Shown: positions 1-9,353, numbered from the stretch's first letter. The stretch: 9,965 nucleotides of DNA from WTJY01 sp041568735 (GCA_041568735.1 JBFFZG010000182.1:1-9965); one strand, 5' to 3'. Numbers and translations: made by a program. Notes: generated by a model not told the origin, from the letters alone.

Positions 1-2
1 AA

Positions 3-1214
3 TATTCCGAAAACGATGGGCGCACCACCCCCCGAATTTCCTGGCGGGCGGCCGTCAGCCGCCTGCTGGCCGCCGCTTTTGGCCTGCTGCTCGGCTGGCT
101 GCTGCTGGAACTCCTGGTGCGGCTGGCCTTTCCCACCCTGCCTTATATGCTGCAGGCCCCGCTCCGCTACGTTAAAAAAGCCCCCTGGAGCGGCGAAACC
201 CTGCTCCCCCCGGCTGCCTGGCGAGCCGAAGACAACTTTCAAATGGTCATGGTGCCCGACCTCGTGGATTCGCTCCAGTTCCCGAATGTCAATGTCAGCT
301 TTCACCTGACCACGAAAAACTGGCTCGACCCGAATTCCGTGGTCGGCTTCCGCGTCGATCGGCCGGAGTGGGAGCCCCGCTGGCCGGTCGACCTGGTTGT
401 CGTCGGCGACTCCTTTGCCATGTGCTTCACGGAATATGCCGACTGCTGGGTACCGCTGCTGGAGCAGGACGGCGGTCTCAGCGCCGTCAACCTGGCGCAG
501 GGGGCTACCGGGTCGATCAGCCACCACAACATCGCCCGGACCTTCGGTCTGCCGTATGAACCGAAGCTGGTCCTCTGGCAGTGGTACGGCAATGATTTCA
601 ATGAAGATTACGGCTTTGTCAACCGGCATCGCCAGAAGGCCGCTATGGCCGACCCAGAACCCGGGCCGGTGGAGCGGTGGCTGCAGGCCAATTCGGTCGT
701 CTACTGGCTCTGGCGCACGGTGACCGCCAGCCATCCCAACCTGGCCGGCTACGAAGTGCAGGTCGATCCCTATTACGTCCGCAGCGGGGAGGTCGAGCTG
801 ACCTTCGGCCGGCCCTACATCCTCCAGGCGGGCGATATGACCCTGGAAAAAAACCAGGAGGGGCTGCGCCATACCCTCAAAGCCCTCGACGAGACCCGGG
901 CCTTTTTGGCCGAACGGGGCATTCCGCTGGCGGTCGTCCTGATGCCGTTCAAAGAGGAAGTCTATGCCGACCTGACCCGGCCGCAGCTCGGCGACAGCGT
1001 GCTGCAGGGGCTCGGTCAGGGGCGGCGGGAGATGCTCGCCTGGTGCGCGGCGAACCAGGTGCCCTGCCTCGACGTCACCGAAGGGCTGACCGCCGCGGCC
1101 GCGGCCGGCGGGCAGCTCTTTTTCGTGCGCGACACCCACCTCAGCGAGGCCGGCAACGCGGTTGTGGCCGATCTCGTGCTCGCTTTTCTGCGCGAACAAC
1201 AGCTCCCCCGCTGA
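3..1214 (+). CDS. Membrane-anchored SGNH/GDSL-family hydrolase or acyltransferase-like protein (5' partial)
   Basis: The frame is open from the left edge, so the true start lies outside. 403 residues are visible. Visible residues 21-38 form one hydrophobic helix (LLAAAFGLLLGWLLLELL) after a short polar stretch, so the protein is probably anchored with its C-terminal domain outside the cytoplasm. A GTG at 117 could serve as a start but would remove this helix, so I prefer an upstream start. The SGNH blocks are complete: GDSF with the nucleophile Ser137, a Gly in the QGATG stretch of block II, GND with Asn197, and DTHLSEAGN carrying the Asp377/His379 pair. In this superfamily these residues build a Ser-His-Asp esterase or O-acyltransferase site. 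The segment PLAVVLMPFKEEVY also resembles AlgJ/AlgX-like acetyltransferases, whose genes often sit beside MBOAT genes. No partner is visible here. The SGNH fold is well supported; the substrate is unknown. Confidence 0.8.
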   Translation, partial: YSENDGRTTPRISWRAAVSRLLAAAFGLLLGWLLLELLVRLAFPTLPYMLQAPLRYVKKAPWSGETLLPPAAWRAEDNFQMVMVPDLVDSLQFPNVNVSFHLTTKNWLDPNSVVGFRVDRPEWEPRWPVDLVVVGDSFAMCFTEYADCWVPLLEQDGGLSAVNLAQGATGSISHHNIARTFGLPYEPKLVLWQWYGNDFNEDYGFVNRHRQKAAMADPEPGPVERWLQANSVVYWLWRTVTASHPNLAGYEVQVDPYYVRSGEVELTFGRPYILQAGDMTLEKNQEGLRHTLKALDETRAFLAERGIPLAVVLMPFKEEVYADLTRPQLGDSVLQGLGQGRREMLAWCAANQVPCLDVTEGLTAAAAAGGQLFFVRDTHLSEAGNAVVADLVLAFLREQQLPR

Positions 1215-1245
1215 ACCGCTAAATGCTGACCTTGCGCTAATAGTC

Positions 1246-1260
1246 CGGAACCCGGTTCCG
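1246..1260. promoter_or_regulatory. 15-bp perfect palindrome upstream of uvrA, possible operator
   Basis: CGGAACC-C-GGTTCCG is a perfect inverted repeat of 7-bp arms around one central base. It ends 5 bp before a TAAAAT hexamer (1265-1270), so it would sit inside the -35/-10 spacer of a promoter using that hexamer. uvrA is an SOS gene in many bacteria, and the Bacillus-type LexA box has GAAC and GTTC half-sites separated by 4 bp. Here the same half-sites are separated by only 3 bp, so a LexA assignment is uncertain. There is no T-run, so it is not an intrinsic terminator. Confidence 0.4.
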
Positions 1261-1280
1261 ATGATAAAATGGATGTTTTG

Positions 1281-1309
1281 TAGCGCGAATGAAACATAAG
1301 TTCTATAAT
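1281..1309 (+). promoter_or_regulatory. Putative uvrA promoter with perfect -10 TATAAT
   Basis: TATAAT at 1304-1309 is a perfect sigma-70-type -10. The hexamer 17 bp upstream, TAGCGC (1281-1286), is a poor -35; TTGTAG at 1278-1283 fits better but is 20 bp away. Transcription would start near 1316, giving a leader of about 65 nt. A second candidate -10, TAAAAT, lies at 1265-1270. Either could serve uvrA. Confidence 0.45.
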
Positions 1310-1367
1310 TCAACCATCCCGGGTTCCTGAAAAATCGCATCCGGTCCGGCGGCAGCCGCCCCCGACC

Positions 1368-1380
1368 AGGAGAGTCCTCC
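1368..1380 (+). promoter_or_regulatory. uvrA ribosome binding site, possibly self-paired
   Basis: AGGAG at 1368-1372 lies 8 nt before the ATG at 1381, which fixes the uvrA start. The GGAG core (1369-1372) can pair with CTCC at 1377-1380 across an AGTC loop. This 4-bp hairpin would cover the Shine-Dalgarno sequence, but it is too short to claim control from sequence alone. Confidence 0.6.
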
Positions 1381-4268
<2,888 letters not shown>

Positions 4269-4272
<4 letters not shown>

Positions 4273-4949
4273 CCGCCACCGTAGCCAATCGATAGGACGA
4301 TCAGCGCCTGGGCCGGGCCGTATGTCAGCCAGATCCAATCCCCCATCCCCCGAAAGCGGTGCTTGTTGAAGAGGTCGACGGCAATCATGAGGTCGCTGAT
4401 CAGGAACAGGGCCGCCCCGAGCGCGAACAGCCAGAAGAGCGGCCGGTGCAGGGCGAGGCCGGCCGCCGCGCCGGCGGTCGAGGCCAGCAGGAGCGTGTAG
4501 GGGAGGGCGGCCCGGTGCAGCGCCGTCCGTCGTGCGGCCGGAGCGGGGCGCCAGACGACCAGAAACCAGCCCACACCGCCGATCAGGAGCCAGCCTCCCC
4601 AGGCGGCCAGCCGGCCGGGCCAGGGAAGGCCGAGGCCGGCGAGCAAACAGGCGGCGATATAGGCCAGGTGTCCGAGGCCGAAAGCGCCCATGCCGCCTAA
4701 AACGGCCGGCCGCGGCCAGGGAAACAGCCCGGCCATAAACAGATCTCCCACCCATCCAAGCGCCATCCCCAAGGTGATCAGCCGGCCGTAGCCGCCGGGA
4801 TTTGCCAGCGCCAGCCAGCCGGCCAGGACGACGAGGACGGCTGAGGAAGCCAGCCGGGTCCAGAGCGGCATGCGCCGGTAGGGGTCCGGCCGGCCGAGCA
4901 GATAACCGCCGAAAAGGAGGAGGAACCAGAGGAGAGCGAGAGGAAGCAT
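4269..4949 (-). CDS. YhhN/TMEM86-family integral membrane protein (putative lysoplasmalogenase)
   Basis: 226 residues, almost entirely hydrophobic, with about seven to eight membrane helices, as usual for the YhhN family. Family-like motifs are GWVGDLFM (Asp69), FGLGHLAYI (His94), FLISDLMIA (Ser185-Asp186) and the C-terminal WLTYGPAQALIVLS. Animal members (TMEM86) hydrolyse the vinyl-ether bond of lysoplasmalogen, and some bacterial members do likewise; activity here is inferred. The frame stays open upstream to 5291, but that part is an out-of-frame reading of the MazG-like gene. The start at 4949 is chosen because hydrophobic sequence begins there (MLPLALLWFLLLFGG) and gives normal length. 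There is no clear Shine-Dalgarno sequence. It lies 26 nt after the MazG-like stop, so the two are probably co-transcribed. Its TAG overlaps the uvrA TAG within a shared CTAG. Confidence 0.87.
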
Positions 4950-5006
4950 GGGAGTTGGGGGTTGTGAGCCGGGAGTCAGGGGTTGGGGGGGTGGAGCTTG
5001 GGGTTC
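4950..5006. repeat. Decayed G-rich heptanucleotide tandem repeat (about 8 units)
   Basis: Read in sevens from 4950 the + strand gives GGGAGTT, GGGGGTT, GTGAGCC, GGGAGTC, AGGGGTT, GGGGGGG, TGGAGCT, TGGGGTT. A higher 21-nt period is also visible: 4950-4964 and 4971-4985 match at 13 of 15 positions, and 4992-5006 is a weaker third copy. It fills the gap between the MazG-like and YhhN genes and enters the last codons of the MazG-like gene, which encode its Pro-rich end (HPPNP). Heptanucleotide tandem repeats of this style (STRR) are known from cyanobacteria. Six G-runs of three or more also make the + strand a G-quadruplex candidate. Confidence 0.6.
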
Positions 5007-5335
5007 TGGCGGTGGCGCAGGGCGTCCCGGCGGGTTTTCTTGGCCATGGTGGCCTGGAACGCGGCGTTGAGGTCGATCCCGGTCTGGTTGGCCAGGCAGA
5101 TCAGGACAAAGAGGACATCGGCCATCTCTTCCGCCAGTCGGTCCGGCGCGGCCGCGGCCTCTTCCACTTCCTTGAAACTCTGCTCGCCGTACAGGCGGGC
5201 CATCAGGCGGGCCATTTCGCCGACTTCTTCCATCAAAATGGCCGTGTTGGTCAGTTCGTGGAAGTAGGTCACCCCCACCGTGTTGATCCATTCATCGACC
5301 CATTTCTGGGCGTCCCTCAGGGTCGGGTTCTCCAT
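4976..5335 (-). CDS. MazG-like nucleotide pyrophosphohydrolase
   Basis: 119 residues, the size of single-domain MazG-superfamily enzymes, which cleave (d)NTPs to NMP and pyrophosphate and so remove damaged or excess nucleotides. The metal-binding pattern is present: EEVGE at 36-40 (Glu36, Glu37, Glu40), then LAEEMADV with Glu70 and Asp73, matching EExxE...ExxD. The segment FQATMAKKTRRDALRH (93-108) is typical of this subgroup after the last helix. The start ATG (5335-5333) has GAGG 9 nt upstream (+ coordinates 5345-5348). It is the first gene of a two-gene minus-strand unit with the YhhN protein and is divergent from mgtE. I see no convincing minus-strand promoter. The last residues (KLHPPNP) are encoded by the G-rich repeat and may be an acquired tail. 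The family is secure; substrate preference is not visible. Confidence 0.9.
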   Translation of the reverse strand: MENPTLRDAQKWVDEWINTVGVTYFHELTNTAILMEEVGEMARLMARLYGEQSFKEVEEAAAAPDRLAEEMADVLFVLICLANQTGIDLNAAFQATMAKKTRRDALRHRQNPKLHPPNP

Positions 5336-5356
5336 TCGCTTTCGCCTCGCTTCACC

Positions 5357-5384
5357 TTGACAATTCCCCCTCAGAGCCTAAAAT
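5357..5384 (+). promoter_or_regulatory. Strong sigma-70-type promoter for mgtE
   Basis: A perfect -35 TTGACA at 5357-5362 and a -10 TAAAAT at 5379-5384 are separated by 16 bp. Transcription would start near 5391, leaving a leader of about 157 nt before the mgtE ATG. A second -10-like TACAAT lies at 5414-5419, but its best upstream hexamer (TTGAGC, 5394-5399) is only 14 bp away. Confidence 0.7.
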
Positions 5385-5390
5385 CACCGG

Positions 5391-5547
5391 GGGTTGAGCA
5401 GCCATTCCCGCGCTACAATACGTTCCCAAATCAAGATCAGGCCATAGTTGTAGCCGGATTATTTCCCTCACGCCAGCTGCCGGGCGAACCGGGGGGTGAT
5501 GCCCTTGATGCCCGGTCGATGTCGATCGATAAGGAAGAACAAGTCTG
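5391..5547 (+). promoter_or_regulatory. Long mgtE 5' leader with a predicted stem; possible regulatory RNA
   Basis: If the 5357-5384 promoter is used, mgtE has an unusually long leader of about 157 nt. GCCGGGC (5479-5485) can pair with GCCCGGT (5510-5516), closing a loop in which G-rich (5491-5496) and CCC (5502-5504) segments can also pair. A direct repeat GATGCCC occurs at 5498-5504 and 5507-5513. AAGGA at 5531-5535 is the Shine-Dalgarno candidate, 12 nt before the ATG. I do not recognise the conserved elements of the M-box magnesium riboswitch or any other known class. Confidence 0.35.
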
Positions 5548-6900
5548 ATGACACCTGAAAGCAATCTGCCCGACAAAGAACAGATACTGGCGCTGGTTCA
5601 GGAAAACCGGTTGAGCGAGCTGCGCGAGCTGCTCGACAACTTTCATCCGGCCGACATCGCCGACCTGCTGGAGGATCTTCCCTCGCCGGAAGCGGTTATC
5701 GTCTTCAGTAAACTGCCGATCGAAGTGGCCAGCGAAGTGCTCGACGAGACGGGCAGCCTCGTGCGGCAGGAGCTGGTGGAACAGGTCGACGATGAAAAGC
5801 TGGCCGACCTCCTCGACGAGCTGCCGATGGACGACGCGGCCGAGTTCCTCGAGGACCTGCCGGACGAAGTCTCCGACCGGCTGCTCGAGCTCATGGAACC
5901 GGAGGAGGCGCAGGAAGTCCGCGAGCTGCTCAGCTACGAGGAGGAGAGCGCCGGCCGGCTCATGACCCGCGACGTGGCCGCTCTGCGCCGGCAGTGGACC
6001 GTCGCCGAGGCCCTCGACTACCTGCGCAATCTCGAAGATATCGAAACCGTCCACTACCTCTACGTCGTCGATCGCTTCGGCCGGCTGATCGGTGTCGTGC
6101 CGGTGCGCTATCTGCTGATGCGGCAGCCGGGCGAACTGATCGAAGACATCATGCTGGACACCGTCTACTCCGTCAAGGTCACGGCCGATCAGGAAGAAAT
6201 CGCCGAGATCTTTTCCCGGTACGACTACGTCGCGCTGCCGGTCGTCGACGAGGACAACCGCCTGCTCGGCGTCATCACCGTCGACGACGTCATGGATGCC
6301 CTGGAGGAAGAGGTCACGGAGGACATCCAGCGGTTGGGCGGCGCCCAGCCGCTCGACGCCCCGTACTTTTCCGTGCCAATCACGCAGCTCGTCCGCAAGC
6401 GCATCGGCTGGCTGATGCTGCTGTTCGTGGCGGCCAATTTCACCGGCGGCGTCTTTCGCGCCTTCGAGACGGAGCTGGCCGAGTTCACCATTCTGGCGAT
6501 TTTCACGCCGCTGATCATGGGCACCGGGGGCAACGCCGGCTCGCAGACGGTCAACACCATCATTCGCGCCATCACTTTGGGCGAGGTGCGCATCTCGACC
6601 CTTTTTCGGGCCTGGCGCAAAGAGGTGACCACCGGGCTTTTTCTCGGCCTGCTGATGGGAACGGCCGGCATGATCCTGGGTCTGATATGGGGGGTGGGCT
6701 GGCAGGTAGGGGCTGTAATCGCTCTGACGCTGCCGGCCTCGATTCTCTGCGCCACGACCATCGCCACGCTTGTGCCGACCCTGGCGGAGCATTTTAATAT
6801 CGATCCCACCGTCATCAGCGGCCCGATGATCAGCACGATCGTCGACACGGCCGGGCTGGCCATCTATTTCAGCCTGGCCAAGGTCATCCTGGGGCTGTAG
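5548..6900 (+). CDS. mgtE: MgtE-family magnesium transporter
   Basis: 450 residues, the normal MgtE length. MgtE is a homodimeric Mg2+-gated magnesium channel in the cytoplasmic membrane; its cytosolic domains sense Mg2+ and close the pore. The order is canonical: an acidic N-terminal helical domain with repeated LLEDLP/ELP-type motifs (about 15-135), two CBS domains (about 138-198 and 202-260), a linker, and five membrane helices (about 286-450). Pore and family motifs are PLIMGTGGNAGSQ (321-333) and STIVDTAGLAIYF (429-441), with Asp433 at the position of the conserved pore-lining Asp of Thermus MgtE. An in-frame TAA at 5530-5532 rules out a longer start. Acidic residues are abundant in the N and CBS domains, as expected for Mg2+ sensing. 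The sirtuin gene follows after 2 nt, implying co-transcription. Confidence 0.97.
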   Translation: MTPESNLPDKEQILALVQENRLSELRELLDNFHPADIADLLEDLPSPEAVIVFSKLPIEVASEVLDETGSLVRQELVEQVDDEKLADLLDELPMDDAAEFLEDLPDEVSDRLLELMEPEEAQEVRELLSYEEESAGRLMTRDVAALRRQWTVAEALDYLRNLEDIETVHYLYVVDRFGRLIGVVPVRYLLMRQPGELIEDIMLDTVYSVKVTADQEEIAEIFSRYDYVALPVVDEDNRLLGVITVDDVMDALEEEVTEDIQRLGGAQPLDAPYFSVPITQLVRKRIGWLMLLFVAANFTGGVFRAFETELAEFTILAIFTPLIMGTGGNAGSQTVNTIIRAITLGEVRISTLFRAWRKEVTTGLFLGLLMGTAGMILGLIWGVGWQVGAVIALTLPASILCATTIATLVPTLAEHFNIDPTVISGPMISTIVDTAGLAIYFSLAKVILGL

Positions 6901-6902
6901 CC

Positions 6903-7643
6903 GTGATCCCACCGGCTCTCCTCGATCGGCTGCGGCAGGCCCGCCACGTCGTCGTCCTGACCGGCGCCGGCATTTCGGCTGAGAGCGGCGTGCCGACCTT
7001 CCGGGAGGCGCTGACCGGCCTGTGGGCCCACTATGACCCGCTGGAGCTGGCCACGCCCGAAGCCTTTGCCCGCGACCCCGAGCTCGTCTGGAACTGGTAC
7101 GCCTGGCGGCGGGAGCTGGTCGGACAGGCGCGCCCCAATGCCGGCCACGAGGCGCTGGCCGGCTGGCCGGCCCGATTTCCCCGCTTCACTCTGATCACGC
7201 AGAACGTCGATGGGCTGCACCAGGCGGCCGGCAGCCGCGAGGTGGTCGAGCTGCACGGCAATCTCGGCCGGGTCCGCTGCAGCGGGGCCGGCCACCCCGT
7301 TCCGGACTGGCAGCGGCTCGACGGCGCGCCCCCGGCCTGCCCTCGCTGCGGCCGCCTGCTGCGGCCGGATGTCGTCTGGTTCGGCGAAACGCTGCCGGCG
7401 GCCGCCCTGCAGTCCGCCTCAGAGGCGGCCGCGGACTGCGACGTCTTCTTTTCAATCGGGACCTCCAGCCTCGTTTATCCGGCCGCCGGCCTGGTCGAAG
7501 ACGCCCTGGGGCGGCGGGCGATCGTCGTCGAAATCAACCCGGCGGAGACGCCGCTGACCGTCCATGCCACCTTTGTCCTGGCCGGCCCGGCCGCCGGCAT
7601 CCTGGCCGAGCTGACCGCGCGCCTGGCAGAGCAGGATGGCTGA
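6903..7643 (+). CDS. cobB: NAD-dependent protein deacylase, CobB/SIRT5-type sirtuin
   Basis: 246 residues, typical for bacterial CobB. Sirtuins remove lysine acyl groups using NAD+, giving nicotinamide and O-acyl-ADP-ribose. Seen here: NAD-binding GAGISAESGVPTFR at 21-34, TQNVDGLH at 99-106 and the catalytic His118 in ELHG. Tyr66 and Arg69 in WYAWRR match the Y-x-x-R pair that binds succinyl and malonyl groups in SIRT5 and E. coli CobB, so desuccinylase activity is likely. The zinc site shows Cys126, Cys146 and Cys149 but no second Cys after Cys126 (RCSGAGHP); E. coli CobB likewise has RCSQSG. The GTG start lies 2 nt after the mgtE TAG, with GGGG (6891-6894) as a weak ribosome binding site, so translation is probably coupled to mgtE. 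Family is secure; acyl preference is inferred. Confidence 0.95.
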   Translation: MIPPALLDRLRQARHVVVLTGAGISAESGVPTFREALTGLWAHYDPLELATPEAFARDPELVWNWYAWRRELVGQARPNAGHEALAGWPARFPRFTLITQNVDGLHQAAGSREVVELHGNLGRVRCSGAGHPVPDWQRLDGAPPACPRCGRLLRPDVVWFGETLPAAALQSASEAAADCDVFFSIGTSSLVYPAAGLVEDALGRRAIVVEINPAETPLTVHATFVLAGPAAGILAELTARLAEQDG

Positions 7644-7695
7644 AAGGATCCCGCGCCGCCCCTTCGAGCGAATTATTTTCAACCGATTAGCGTAA

Positions 7696-7724
7696 TTGCA
7701 CCGACCTGTTGAGTCCGTTAAAAT
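7696..7724 (+). promoter_or_regulatory. Sigma-70-type promoter for ffh
   Basis: TTGCAC at 7696-7701 and TAAAAT at 7719-7724 are separated by the optimal 17 bp. The predicted start near 7731 gives a leader of about 31 nt. The TAAAAT -10 matches that of mgtE and a candidate at 1265-1270 before uvrA. The rest of 7644-7761 shows no gene and no convincing intrinsic terminator for the mgtE-sirtuin unit. Confidence 0.65.
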
Positions 7725-7761
7725 GGGGCGCTTGTGAATTTGAACGATTGGATCCACTTCT

Positions 7762-9111
7762 GTGTTTGAATCCCTGAGCGAACGCCTCCAGGCTACCTTT
7801 GACGGACTGCGCAAGCGCGGCAAGCTCTCCGAGAGCGACGTCGACGCGGCCATGCGCGACGTTCGGCTGGCCCTGCTCGAGGCGGATGTCAACTACAAGG
7901 TCGTCAAGGGGTTTGTCGGCCGGGTCAGGGAGCGGTCGATCGGCCAGGAAGTGCTGAAGAGCCTGACTCCCGGCCAGCAGGTGGTGAAAATCGTCCACGA
8001 AGAGCTGGTGGCCACGCTCGGCGAACCGGGCCGGCTCAACCTGGGGATGCAGTCCCCGGCAGTCATCATGATGGTCGGCCTCCAGGGAGCCGGCAAAACA
8101 ACGATGTCGGCCAAGATCGCCCTCCACCTGCGCAAGAAGGGGGGGCGGCCGCTCCTGGTGGGGGCGGATGTCTACCGGCCGGCTGCCATCGAACAGCTGG
8201 AAACCCTGGGCAGGCAGCTAAACATTCCCGTCTACCACGAAGGTCCGGAAGGCCAGCCGCCGGACGTCTGCCAGCGCGGGGTCGCCCTGGCCCAGAAAGA
8301 AGGGCACACGGCCGTTATTCTCGATACTGCCGGCCGGCTTAACATCGACGAAATGATGATGGCCGAAATCAAGGCGATCAAAACCCACGTGCGGCCGATT
8401 GAAACGCTGCTCGTGGCCGACGCCATGACCGGCCAGGAAGCGGTGCGCGTCGCCACCGACTTCAACGAAGCCGTCCAGATCACCGGTCTGGTCATGACCA
8501 AGATCGACGGGGATGCCCGCGGCGGCGCCGCCATCTCGATGCGAGAAGTGACCGGGGTACCGATCAAGTTCCTCGGCACCGGCGAAAAATTGAGCGACCT
8601 GGAGCTTTTCCATCCCGACCGGCTGGCCAGCCGCATTCTCGGCATGGGCGATGTGCTGACCCTGATCGAGCGGGCCCAGGAAGAAATGGACCAGGAAGAG
8701 GCCGCGCGCGCCGGCAAGCGGCTCATCGAAGGGGATTTCACCCTCGAAGATTTCCTGGCGCAGATGCAGCAGATTAAAAAATTAGGACCGCTCGGCAAAA
8801 TCATGGAAATGATCCCCGGCTTTGGCCAGATGGCCAGGGACGTCGACATGAACGAAGCCGAGAAGGATCTGAAGCGGATCGAGGCGATCATTCGCTCGAT
8901 GACCCGGCAGGAGCGGCGCAATCCGAAAGTGATTAAGGCCAGCCGCAAGCGGCGGATCGCGGCCGGATCGGGCACGACGGTGCAGGATGTGAACAAGCTC
9001 CTGCGCGATTTTCGCGACATGCAGCAGATGATGCAGCAGATGCGCAAGCGCGGCGGTTTGCGGGCGCTGGGCGGTATGCTTGGCGGTGGCAGCAACCCCT
9101 TCGGATTTTAG
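7762..9111 (+). CDS. ffh: Signal recognition particle protein Ffh (SRP54 GTPase)
   Basis: 449 residues, the standard bacterial length. Ffh with the small SRP RNA binds signal sequences at the ribosome and delivers nascent membrane proteins to FtsY. The N-terminal helical bundle occupies about 1-95. GTPase motifs follow in order: P-loop GLQGAGKTT (106-114), DVYRPAAIEQL (136-146), DTAGR (188-192), TKID (246-249) and GTGEKLSDLE (272-281). The Met-rich M domain runs from about 320 to the end, with the RNA-binding part TRQERRNPKVIKASRKRRIA (381-400) and a Met/Gln-rich helix around 419-428. The start is GTG, the first start candidate after an in-frame TGA at 7741; MFESLSERL is the canonical beginning of the protein. 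No strong Shine-Dalgarno sequence precedes it. rpsP follows 242 nt later, the conserved order of many bacteria. Confidence 0.98.
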   Translation: MFESLSERLQATFDGLRKRGKLSESDVDAAMRDVRLALLEADVNYKVVKGFVGRVRERSIGQEVLKSLTPGQQVVKIVHEELVATLGEPGRLNLGMQSPAVIMMVGLQGAGKTTMSAKIALHLRKKGGRPLLVGADVYRPAAIEQLETLGRQLNIPVYHEGPEGQPPDVCQRGVALAQKEGHTAVILDTAGRLNIDEMMMAEIKAIKTHVRPIETLLVADAMTGQEAVRVATDFNEAVQITGLVMTKIDGDARGGAAISMREVTGVPIKFLGTGEKLSDLELFHPDRLASRILGMGDVLTLIERAQEEMDQEEAARAGKRLIEGDFTLEDFLAQMQQIKKLGPLGKIMEMIPGFGQMARDVDMNEAEKDLKRIEAIIRSMTRQERRNPKVIKASRKRRIAAGSGTTVQDVNKLLRDFRDMQQMMQQMRKRGGLRALGGMLGGGSNPFGF

Positions 9112-9353
9112 CCGGCGGGCAGCCTTCCTCACATGCAGTAGGCCGGTTTGACAATTAAATCCCGGAAGCTCCCGTTAAAAAGTAGAGCGCAGGTCATGAG
9201 AAATTTCTTTTCAAGGGCTGCTCTGTGCGTTTTACGGGTGCGCGAGCACGTCCGGAACGTTATCTGTGACCTGGTGATCCCGGCAGGGAAAGCCACACCG
9301 ACAGGGGGTCACAGTTCCCATCCACCCTTTTTCAGTTAAATGGAGAGATTGTC
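9112..9353 (+). promoter_or_regulatory. ffh-rpsP intergenic region: candidate structured rpsP leader
   Basis: A perfect TTGACA lies at 9148-9153, but the nearest -10-like sequence (TTAAAA, 9175-9180) is 21 bp away, so the promoter is uncertain. Several stems can form downstream: AGAGC/GCTCT (9184-9188 with 9220-9224) enclosing TGAGAA/TTTTCA (9197-9202 with 9208-9213); GTGC-GCGA-GCAC with a GNRA-type loop (9238-9249); and an 8-bp perfect stem CTGTGACC/GGTCACAG (9264-9271 with 9307-9314) enclosing GGTG/CACC (9273-9276 with 9296-9299). GGAGAG at 9342-9347 is the rpsP ribosome binding site, starting 12 nt before the ATG. I do not recognise SRP RNA or a known riboswitch here. Confidence 0.45.

Noticed and set aside
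4950..5291. 113-codon N-terminal extension of the YhhN frame
   Set aside because: It overlaps the MazG-like gene in another frame, is Gly/Pro/Arg-rich and unlike any YhhN start. The hydrophobic protein beginning at 4949 has normal length.
5415..5434. Minus-strand promoter for the MazG-like gene (TTGATT and TATTGT)
   Set aside because: The two hexamers are only 8 bp apart, so they cannot act together as a sigma-70 promoter.
5460..5520. c-di-AMP (ydaO-type) riboswitch before mgtE
   Set aside because: GCGAACC followed by GGGGTGAT vaguely recalls that class, but the downstream conserved ACAGCTAACC-type element and the expected overall fold are absent.
4802..5548. 248-codon + strand open frame opposite the MazG-like gene and YhhN start
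   Set aside because: It is a mirror of the MazG-like coding sequence without recognisable motifs; the minus-strand MazG metal-binding pattern is clear.
5437..6912. 491-codon minus-strand open frame covering all of mgtE
   Set aside because: The translation is low-complexity, rich in D, H, Q and R, with no family motifs. It is the antisense shadow of a GC-rich gene; mgtE on the + strand has a full set of conserved motifs, a promoter and a ribosome binding site.
9110..9149. Possible ffh terminator: AGCCGGC (9110-9116) pairing with GCCGGTT (9142-9148)
   Set aside because: The loop is 25 nt and only three T residues follow, so it does not meet intrinsic terminator criteria.
9225..9320. SRP RNA or TPP riboswitch in the rpsP leader
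   Set aside because: GTCCGGAA and CAGGGAAA look superficially familiar, but the SRP RNA GGAAGCAGC core and the TPP CTGAGA element are missing.
9148..9339. Small open frame in the ffh-rpsP gap (63 codons from TTG, or 48 from the ATG at 9196)
   Set aside because: The TTG is part of the TTGACA hexamer and the ATG has no properly spaced Shine-Dalgarno sequence. The peptide has no recognisable features and overlaps the foldable leader. A leader peptide cannot be fully excluded.
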